DNA from: Treponema sp.
GTDB lineage: Bacteria > Spirochaetota > Spirochaetia > Treponematales > Breznakiellaceae
Assembly (NCBI GenBank): GCA_009784995.1
Contig: WQXE01000081.1
Location: forward strand, 1 to 8,114
Length of the DNA: 8,114 nucleotides
Direction of reading: 5' to 3'
The notes beneath the pieces are model-generated. The model saw nothing but the letters and a program-made list of their open reading frames with translations, was not told the DNA's origin and did not search any database. Shown here piece after piece: positions 1 through 4,688 of the stretch (the first letter of the stretch is position 1; each line of letters opens with the position of its first letter). The position numbers and the translations under genes are program-made.

Positions 1-671
1 AATACCTCCGAAGCGTGTTTTTTAAGAAAATCCTTTAACACATTATTGTCTATACAGTATTTTATAGCATGTTTTAAAGATTCTTCAAGTGTTAATTTAT
101 TATTTCTATATTCCCATATCTTACTTATTAAAATACTGTAGCTGTCGAGTGTTGTGCTTTTTTCCAGAATTTTCGAATTATGTCCCTGGTTAATATTGTA
201 GACATGTACTATCAATTCCAAAGGCTGTTTATAAGTTTCAGTTTGTTTTAAACCTTGTACGTCTATAAAAGCGTCAGAAAGGCGAAGTTCTTTATATTCG
301 GGAAAAACCTCGTTTCCATTATATAATACAATAAACTCAGGTCTTGGAATCTTTTCAAGTTTTCTTTGGAACCTCCTTTCGTAGTTAACAATTTTTTCAT
401 ATATGCGCCCGATATACTCCAACAAACGAAGCGGCAGGTTCTCGCTGATTGTTGACTGATGCTCAACCAAAATGACAAGTCGGTTATCAATTGTGAAAGA
501 TACATCGTTGATCTGATCCTTGATAAAAACATCGGTCAATGTGTTGATATCGACCGGCATATCCTGAGAAATCGATATTCCTTCTATTGCCGAATAGAGT
601 TCCCGCAGAACATCGGGGTCATTAAAAAGAGTAGAAAACAAGCTGTCTTTGTGTTTTTTGTTAGTTTTCAT
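1..671 (-). CDS. Rpn-family recombination-promoting nuclease / PD-(D/E)XK putative transposase (partial, C-terminus off the window)
   Basis: Read on the minus strand, this frame is open without a stop for 223 codons from the ATG at 671-669 to the window edge, so the C-terminus is missing. The start MKTNKKHKDSLFSTLF is followed by an Rpn-like nuclease core: ND-V-SF with Asp56, LVILVEHQST with Glu70-x-Gln72, and PEFIVLYNG at about 111-119. Asp and Glu-x-Gln are the expected PD-(D/E)XK metal-binding positions. Proteins of this family are DNA nucleases linked to RecA-independent recombination and, in E. coli, to phage defence; they often carry the label 'putative transposase'. GGAG lies 6 nt before the 671 ATG, which decides the start. 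In-frame ATGs at 683 and 752 have no comparable ribosome site, and an in-frame stop lies at 771-773. No inactivating lesion is visible. The last visible residues, HASEV, align with the tail ORF at 1047-1232, so the missing end probably resembles that tail. Confidence 0.85.
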   Translation of the reverse strand, partial: MKTNKKHKDSLFSTLFNDPDVLRELYSAIEGISISQDMPVDINTLTDVFIKDQINDVSFTIDNRLVILVEHQSTISENLPLRLLEYIGRIYEKIVNYERRFQRKLEKIPRPEFIVLYNGNEVFPEYKELRLSDAFIDVQGLKQTETYKQPLELIVHVYNINQGHNSKILEKSTTLDSYSILISKIWEYRNNKLTLEESLKHAIKYCIDNNVLKDFLKKHASEV

Positions 672-837
672 AAGATACTCCATAAAAAGGTGATACAACC
701 CGCGCAAGCAGATTTTCATACTCTTATATGGGTCGAAAGTGCCGTTTTGCATGACCGAGAATAAAAAAAATTAGAAAAATATTACATAAATTTATTTTTT
801 TTACACACGAGCGTATAGTATGAAAATATGGTAATAA

Positions 838-854
838 GTACCCTTTAAGGGTAC
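838..854. repeat. Perfect 17-bp palindrome GTACCCTTTAAGGGTAC
   Basis: Arms GTACCCTT (838-845) and AAGGGTAC (847-854) are exact reverse complements around one central base. It lies about 170 bp upstream of the Rpn start, beyond the AT-rich tract. The size and symmetry would suit a dimeric regulator's operator, but no promoter next to it is clear enough to prove that. An RNA hairpin is unlikely with a one-base loop unless the inner pairs open. Confidence 0.5.
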
Positions 855-934
855 GCAAAGTTATCTGCTCTAATTTTTAGGATTTTGCGCTTTCGAACCA
901 AAGTTCTGGCGAGAGGAAATTCAAGAATTTTTTA

Positions 935-1010
935 ACCACGGAGAGCACGGATTTATTGTTCGAAAAACTTTCTTTATCCGTGAAAATCCGCGCTAATCCG
1001 TGTTCAATGT
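935..1010. repeat. Inverted/direct repeat block built on AATCCGTG
   Basis: The block reads ACCACGGAGAGCACGGATT, then TATCCGTG at 975-982, then AATCCGTGTTC from 995. CACGGATT at 946-953 is the exact complement of AATCCGTG at 995-1002, and ATCCGTG occurs once more at 976-982. Strings of this 'CACGGA / TCCGTG' type recur as dispersed intergenic repeats in many bacteria, so this is probably one copy of a multicopy non-coding repeat. A single window cannot show the copy number. Confidence 0.45.
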
Positions 1011-1046
1011 GTACTAAGCTCTGTTAATGGCGCGTAACACTCTGTA

Positions 1047-1232
1047 CTAGTTGTTTAAACCCTGTATTGTTTCCAGATCGAGCCCTGTGATTTTTTGTAC
1101 GATTTCTGGAGTCAAACCTTCTGCCAGAGCGTTTTGGGCGATAGTTCTATTTCTTTCATCGAAAGCCTCGGCATGACTTTCTTCTCGAGCGAACGCGATA
1201 GCGTCTTCTAAATTCCATTCGGCGTATAACAT
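1047..1232 (-). CDS. Stand-alone C-terminal tail of an Rpn-family nuclease (61 aa)
   Basis: This small ORF starts MLYAEWNLEDAIAFAREE and ends with NALAEGLTPEIVQKITGL plus ten residues. The N-terminal phrase and the 'LAEG.T.E.VQKITGL' end are what normally closes treponemal-type Rpn/PD-(D/E)XK putative transposases, so this is the tail without the nuclease domain. GGAGGT sits 7 nt before the ATG, an excellent ribosome site, yet those bases are also the Ser-Glu-Val codons of the ancestral full-length gene. It could be a decaying remnant. It could also be a translated small protein like the C-terminal proteins (RpnS) made from internal starts of E. coli rpn genes, which restrain the full-length nuclease. 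It is leftward, like the Rpn gene at 1-671, and lies upstream of it. Confidence 0.6.
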   Translation of the reverse strand: MLYAEWNLEDAIAFAREESHAEAFDERNRTIAQNALAEGLTPEIVQKITGLDLETIQGLNN

Positions 1233-1292
1233 ATTAAGTACCTCCGAGCCATGAATCTCTAAAAACTGATCCAGTATACCATATATAGCGTA
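1233..1292 (-). pseudogene. Relic of the upstream part of the truncated Rpn gene
   Basis: The frame of the 61-aa tail stays open upstream to a stop at 1335-1337. Codons for YGILDQFLEIHGSEV (1283-1239) align with NNVLKDFLKKHASEV at the end of the Rpn gene at 1-671: 7 of 15 residues are identical, including the shared FL, H and SEV. Beyond about 1292 the resemblance to the family is lost. This fixes the truncation point and shows that the tail ORF was cut out of a longer Rpn gene and is not a new gene. Confidence 0.6.
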
Positions 1293-1317
1293 GATATGCG
1301 TGGCGAATGACCCGTAC

Positions 1318-1333
1318 GTCCGCGTGAGCGGAC
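1318..1333. repeat. Perfect 6-bp hairpin with GTGA loop
   Basis: GTCCGC (1318-1323) and GCGGAC (1328-1333) pair perfectly around GTGA, a GNRA-type loop when read on the plus strand. It lies between the diverging Rpn tail and the Uma2 gene, with no T-run after it, so it is unlikely to be a terminator. It may be one end of a small dispersed repeat. Confidence 0.45.
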
Positions 1334-1357
1334 ATTAAATCCATTCTTTAAAAGAGC

Positions 1358-1374
1358 CAAACCCGAAGGGTTTG
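1358..1374. repeat. Perfect 7-bp hairpin CAAACCC-GAA-GGGTTTG
   Basis: The arms at 1358-1364 and 1368-1374 are exact complements with a 3-base loop. On the minus strand it is followed within a few bases by CTTTT, a weak terminator-like feature. No leftward gene ends here, so a terminator role is doubtful. Together with the hairpin at 1318-1333 it makes a pair of stems 24 bp apart. Confidence 0.45.
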
Positions 1375-1492
1375 ACCGAAAATGAAAATATTCTATAAAT
1401 AAATTGCAATTTTGAATTTTTTTGATTAATTCGTGGTAAATTTAATCTCAATTAACCCGTGTTTCATGTATTCCAATTCAATATAAGTGATA

Positions 1493-1498
1493 TATAAT
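1493..1498 (+). promoter_or_regulatory. Candidate -10 box (TATAAT) for the Uma2 gene
   Basis: A perfect TATAAT lies 17 bp before the ATG at 1516. The matching -35 region is poor (TTCCAA at 1471-1476, 16-bp spacing), and the sequence is AT-rich enough for a chance match. If used, transcription would start near 1505 and leave only a very short leader containing the Shine-Dalgarno site. Confidence 0.4.
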
Positions 1499-1515
1499 AA
1501 ATATAGGAGATTCAT

Positions 1516-2115
1516 ATGTCAAACGCGATGGAAATTGATGATTTTAAAGAAAATAAAAACCATACATACGCCAATTATCTTGAATGGAAAGGTCCTGAAA
1601 GATATCAATTAATTAATGGAGAAGTTTATTTAATGGCTTCTCCTTCTGTGGCTCACCAAGCTCTTCAAGCTGATTTATTGGCTGAATTCGTTGTTTGGCT
1701 AAGAGGAAAAACATGCAGGGTTTTTGGTTCTCCACTTGATGTGCGATTGTTTCCGAAAAAGGATAAATCAGACAATACTATTGTGCAGCCGGATCTGCTT
1801 GTTGTATGTGATGAAAATAAACTTGAAAAAGGCTGTGTAAACGGAGCCCCAGATCTTGTTATAGAAATAGTTTCTCCGTCAAATTCGCACAGTGAATTAT
1901 TTCATAAGTTTTATTATTACTTAAAAGCCGGAGTAAAGGAATATTGGGTTATTGATCCTGAAGTTAAAAAAGTAAGTGTTCATATTCTGGAAAAAAATCA
2001 TTATATCAGTACAATTTATGAAGATGACGATTCTATCCCTGTTACTATTCTGCCAGGGTTGGAAATATCACTTAAAGATTTATGGGCAAGAATACCGGAT
2101 TTTGATAATAATTAA
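1516..2115 (+). CDS. Uma2-family PD-(D/E)XK endonuclease-like protein (DUF820)
   Basis: The 199-residue protein has the usual Uma2 length and pattern: ERYQLINGEVYLMASPS at 28-44, a conserved His47, SPLDVRL at 72-78, IVQPDLLVV at 89-97, PDLVIEIVSPS at 112-122, and EYWVIDP at 142-148. Asp93 and Glu117 occupy the expected PD-(D/E)XK metal-binding places, so the fold looks catalytically intact. Uma2 proteins are very numerous in cyanobacteria and occur in many other bacteria. They are predicted restriction-endonuclease-like enzymes, but their cellular role is not established, so nuclease activity here is inferred. The start is firm: AGGAGA sits 5 nt before the ATG. Its coding sequence looks AT-richer than the jet genes at the right. 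The DUF1905 gene follows after 21 bp on the same strand. Confidence 0.9.
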   Translation: MSNAMEIDDFKENKNHTYANYLEWKGPERYQLINGEVYLMASPSVAHQALQADLLAEFVVWLRGKTCRVFGSPLDVRLFPKKDKSDNTIVQPDLLVVCDENKLEKGCVNGAPDLVIEIVSPSNSHSELFHKFYYYLKAGVKEYWVIDPEVKKVSVHILEKNHYISTIYEDDDSIPVTILPGLEISLKDLWARIPDFDNN

Positions 2116-2136
2116 ATTTGTTAAAATTCAAACACG

Positions 2137-2439
2137 ATGAATAAAAAAGTCTATAAATACAAAGCTGTAATTCAATCCGCCGAAGCCGACTCTGAAACTG
2201 GTAAAGGCGGCGCTTATGTAATTTTTCCCTACGATGTTAAAAATGAATTCGGCAAAGGCAGAATAAAAGTTCATGCCACTTTTGACGGCGAGCCGTACAA
2301 TGGTAGCATCGTTAACATGGGTGTAAAAAATACCGACGGCTCTGCGTGTTACATTATAGGTGTTTTAAAAGATATCCGCGCGAAAATTGGTAAACAGCCC
2401 GGCGACACAGTGAATGTTACGATAACCGAGTCTGATTAA
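2137..2439 (+). CDS. DUF1905 domain protein
   Basis: This 100-residue protein spans essentially one DUF1905 domain: an N-terminal strand YKYKAVIQSAE, a central AYVIFPYDVKNEFG (about 26-39), GRIKVHATFDGEPYNGSIVNMG (about 41-62) and a closing IGKQPGDTVNVTITE. It has no signal peptide or membrane segment, so it should be cytosolic. DUF1905 proteins are small beta-barrel-like proteins of unknown function, often fused to or near YdeI/OmdA-like domains; no such partner is visible here. No Shine-Dalgarno sequence precedes the ATG (the upstream bases are ATTCAAACACG), and no better in-frame start exists. Translation may therefore be weak, or depend on readthrough from the Uma2 gene 21 bp upstream. 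The gene ends 20 bp from the convergent oxidoreductase gene, with no terminator visible between them. Confidence 0.85.
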   Translation: MNKKVYKYKAVIQSAEADSETGKGGAYVIFPYDVKNEFGKGRIKVHATFDGEPYNGSIVNMGVKNTDGSACYIIGVLKDIRAKIGKQPGDTVNVTITESD

Positions 2440-2459
2440 CTTTGAACGTCAATTTAATG

Positions 2460-3983
2460 TCAACAAAAAACCATATTAAACTGGCGGCAGACCATTTGCG
2501 CTGCCTGACGTCCTGTAAACAAAGCTACGGGTAAACCTCCAGGAGATGAAAGTCTGTGACCCGCGAAATATAAACCACAAATGTTTTTGATAAAGCCCGG
2601 GTAGGATTTCATTTTTTCTCCCGCGCTCGCGATGCTCATCCATGAACCGCGGTATGCGCCTGTGTATCGTTCGTATGTCAAAGGAGTCGCGACATCAATT
2701 ACTTCGATGTTACCTTCCATTTGCGGATATTTTTGACAGATAATACGTTTTATTTTGTCCGCGATGTTTTGTTTTTCTTCGTCGTATCGCCCTTCATCTT
2801 TTGCCTTTTTCCAAAAATCGTAGGTGTCACCCATTAACGCGGTAGTAATGGAAGTACAGCCATCGGGAGCATAACCATCAAAACCTGAATAATTATAAAA
2901 ACCAATTTCTGTTATTTTTTCTCCCGCAAATAAAACTGGCTCGGTAAATTCCCATGAAGGAATTGGATCATGAGGAATTTCTGTTTTTACTCCTATACCA
3001 ATAAAAGTGCAGGCAACCGGTTTTGTTTCGATGCAAAGATCTTTTACCCATTTATCTTCTAATGGTGTATCAAATAATTGATTAACTGCCGCGATTGTTT
3101 CCTGTGTTACAATAACAGCGTCGGCGTTAATTACACTGCAAGATTCATTATCAAGCGTTACACCTGTGGTAACTCCATTTTCAATGTTAACTTTTTTAAC
3201 CTTTGTTTTAAGAAGGAGTTTTCCGCCAAGGTCAGTAAAAGTTTTTACCATTCTTTCTGTCATTGATAAAGAGCCGCCTAACGGGTATCCGCCGTCTCCA
3301 ATATGAAGAGTTGCCAATGTGGCGATCATGCTAATGGCAGAATATTCATCCGGCACTATGTTAAACAAACGCTGTAAACCCTTGTGTTCAAATTGTTGTA
3401 TGTACTGTTTAATGGAAGTGTTTTTCAATCTGTTTAAAACAGGAAAAGCAGGCAGCATTTTAAAAAGTGTACCTAATGTAAAACGTTTTGGGTTTTTCGA
3501 TTTAACTCCTTTAATATCAAAAACAGGCATTTGTACATTAGAGAATGCTTTAACATCTTTTAAAAGACGATTGAGTATTTTTATATCGTTAGGTGAAATA
3601 ACAACGAGTTGTTTGCCAACAAGTTGTTTATCAATATTTTTTTTATCGGTAAATTGTTCAATCGTTTTATCGATATTACGGTACAGGTTAAGAGTCTGCC
3701 CGTTATATTCCACCGCGGCAAAAGGATCAGACAGTAATACTTTAACATCATCACCTAACGCGCCTGTTTCTTTCCAGACCTGGTAAAGCTCTGTTTTGGA
3801 ACTTGAGCCTGTCAGCCAGTGAACCGCGCCTTCAAATAAATACCCTTTGCGTCTCCAGCTTGTACAAGTTCCTCCCGCGATAAAATGCTGTTCGCATAAC
3901 GTAACGTCAAAACCGCTTCTTAACGCGTAAATCGCGGCTGACAATCCCGCGATACCGGCTCCTATTACAACAACTTTTTTCAT
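2460..3983 (-). CDS. Phytoene-desaturase-like FAD-dependent oxidoreductase
   Basis: The 507-residue protein opens with a Rossmann FAD-binding motif, VVVIGAGIAGLSAA (Gly8, Gly10, Gly13), with Glu31 ending the second strand to hold the ribose. GGTCTSW follows at 37-43. It closes with LYFAGHRLSSPGGLPVA and TGRQAA at 471-495, the C-terminal FAD-contact motif of the CrtI / retinol-saturase / carotenoid-isomerase superfamily. TYERYTGAYRGSW at 436-448 is also typical. The length matches the family. It presumably oxidises, reduces or isomerises an isoprenoid or other hydrophobic polyene, but the substrate cannot be read from sequence and no carotenoid-synthesis gene is nearby. The start is firm: AAGGAGAG lies 6 nt before the ATG. 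The TetR gene ends one base upstream, so the two are co-transcribed, which suggests that the regulator senses a substrate or product of this enzyme. Confidence 0.85.
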   Translation of the reverse strand: MKKVVVIGAGIAGLSAAIYALRSGFDVTLCEQHFIAGGTCTSWRRKGYLFEGAVHWLTGSSSKTELYQVWKETGALGDDVKVLLSDPFAAVEYNGQTLNLYRNIDKTIEQFTDKKNIDKQLVGKQLVVISPNDIKILNRLLKDVKAFSNVQMPVFDIKGVKSKNPKRFTLGTLFKMLPAFPVLNRLKNTSIKQYIQQFEHKGLQRLFNIVPDEYSAISMIATLATLHIGDGGYPLGGSLSMTERMVKTFTDLGGKLLLKTKVKKVNIENGVTTGVTLDNESCSVINADAVIVTQETIAAVNQLFDTPLEDKWVKDLCIETKPVACTFIGIGVKTEIPHDPIPSWEFTEPVLFAGEKITEIGFYNYSGFDGYAPDGCTSITTALMGDTYDFWKKAKDEGRYDEEKQNIADKIKRIICQKYPQMEGNIEVIDVATPLTYERYTGAYRGSWMSIASAGEKMKSYPGFIKNICGLYFAGHRLSSPGGLPVALFTGRQAAQMVCRQFNMVFC

Positions 3984-3984
3984 A

Positions 3985-4560
3985 TTAATCTCTCCTTCTT
4001 AAAATATCTACAATCCATTCACTGTCAGGAATTGGATTGTCAGGGAAAAGCGCGGCTTGTTCCGCTATGCCTTGTACCGCTCCCCAATACGCGATCGCAA
4101 GCGCTGTAGGATCTCCATCTCTGATAGTGCCGCTTTTTTGCCCTTCTTTAATTTTTTCTATAGATAAAGAAAAAATTGTATTTGCCGCCAACAATTTTTT
4201 TACAGATTCAGGAGCGGCGTCATTACATCCTGCCTGTTTCATCAATACAAACATCTTGGCGACAAACGGCATTGTTTCTATGTATTTAAAAATCTCCCTA
4301 ACCGCAGTCTGAAAGAATGTAAACGCGTCTCCTTTAATGTTGTCTAATAAACCCTGCGGTCCTGAAATACCGAGTTTTATCAGTTCTTCATACAATTTTT
4401 CTTTTGTTTCAAAGTAATGGAACAATAATCCTTCGCTTATACCTGCCGCTTGCGATATATCCAGCGTTTTTGTGGCGGCATACCCCTTGCGGATGAATAA
4501 GTTGAGACCCGCGGAGAGTATTTCCTCCCTGCGTTTTTCCTTTTGTTCTGACCTACTCAT
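3985..4560 (-). CDS. TetR/AcrR-family transcriptional regulator
   Basis: Starting at the ATG at 4560 the protein has 191 residues, normal for TetR repressors. It begins MSRSEQKEKRREEILSAG, followed by the helix-turn-helix TKTLDISQAAGISEGLLFHYF (about 30-50) with the family's typical FxTKEKLY continuation. The remainder is a variable helical ligand-binding and dimerisation domain ending ...DILRRRD. The frame stays open to a TTG at 4593, but that start and the ATG at 4578 would lie on the operator palindrome and the ribosome site. GAGGAG is 10 nt before the 4560 ATG, which I therefore prefer. It is the first gene of an operon with the FAD oxidoreductase, starting one base after its stop. Autorepression through the palindrome at 4578-4593 is strongly suggested. 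The ligand is unknown. Confidence 0.93.
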   Translation of the reverse strand: MSRSEQKEKRREEILSAGLNLFIRKGYAATKTLDISQAAGISEGLLFHYFETKEKLYEELIKLGISGPQGLLDNIKGDAFTFFQTAVREIFKYIETMPFVAKMFVLMKQAGCNDAAPESVKKLLAANTIFSLSIEKIKEGQKSGTIRDGDPTALAIAYWGAVQGIAEQAALFPDNPIPDSEWIVDILRRRD

Positions 4561-4577
4561 TATTGAGTGTCTCCTCA

Positions 4578-4593
4578 TTGAGTATATACTCAA
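4578..4593. promoter_or_regulatory. Probable TetR operator, perfect 16-bp palindrome TTGAGTATATACTCAA
   Basis: The sequence equals its own reverse complement over all 16 bases, the size and symmetry that TetR-family dimers bind. It starts immediately after the -10 box of the regulator's own promoter and covers the expected transcription start near 4587. Binding would therefore block RNA polymerase. A further half-site, ATTGAGT at 4562-4568, repeats the palindrome edge ATTGAGT at 4577-4583, 15 bp away. Confidence 0.8.
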
Positions 4594-4622
4594 ATATTAG
4601 GGTGTTTTTCGGAGTTTGTCAA
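4594..4622 (-). promoter_or_regulatory. Sigma-70 promoter of the TetR-oxidoreductase operon
   Basis: On the minus strand a perfect -35 box TTGACA (4622-4617) and a -10 box TAATAT (4599-4594) are separated by exactly 17 bp. This is close to the consensus for the housekeeping sigma factor. It predicts transcription from about 4587, a leader of about 27 nt, and repression by whatever binds the adjoining palindrome. Confidence 0.85.
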
Positions 4623-4649
4623 GAGAAAAATGAATGTTTTTAGTTGTTA

Positions 4650-4678
4650 TTGAAGAAAAGTTAATCAATATATATTAT
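4650..4678 (+). promoter_or_regulatory. Candidate promoter of the jet operon
   Basis: TTGAAG (4650-4655) and TATTAT (4673-4678) are 17 bp apart on the plus strand, each within one or two bases of consensus. Transcription would start near 4685, leaving only about four bases before the jetA ATG at 4689. That would fit the absence of a Shine-Dalgarno sequence there. The region is AT-rich, so chance boxes are possible. Confidence 0.45.
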
Positions 4679-4688
4679 CATAAATCAA

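Larger units (their letters stand above)
672..1046. other. Non-coding stretch upstream of the Rpn gene
   Basis: I find no convincing gene in these roughly 370 bases. The first 100 bases are in frame with the Rpn gene up to a stop at 771-773 and probably form its leader. A very AT-rich tract follows at about 762-810. The rest holds a 17-bp palindrome at 838-854, an inverted repeat at 946-1002, and a short direct repeat CTCTGT at 1019-1024 and 1040-1045 just downstream of the Rpn tail ORF. No Rho-independent terminator with a clear T-run is visible for the tail ORF. Confidence 0.6.

Noticed and set aside
263..532. Leftward 89-codon ORF inside the Rpn gene
   Set aside because: It is a different frame of the same strand as the Rpn gene, which has family motifs throughout. 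This frame has no recognisable motif.
459..764. Rightward 101-codon ORF opposite the Rpn start
   Set aside because: It is antisense to the Rpn N-terminus, with no ribosome site and no family resemblance.
1318..1374. Hairpins as Rho-independent terminators
   Set aside because: They lie between diverging genes, and no adequate T-run follows in a direction where a gene ends.
2440..2459. Bidirectional terminator between the convergent DUF1905 and oxidoreductase genes
   Set aside because: Only a 4-bp TTGA/TCAA match is present in the 20-bp gap and there is no T-run, too weak to call.
3078..3786. Rightward ORFs of 62 and 155 codons
   Set aside because: They are antisense to the FAD oxidoreductase, which is intact over 507 codons. 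Their cysteine- and serine-rich translations look like shadows.
4037..4312. Rightward 91-codon ORF
   Set aside because: It is antisense to the TetR C-terminal domain, with no ribosome site or motif.
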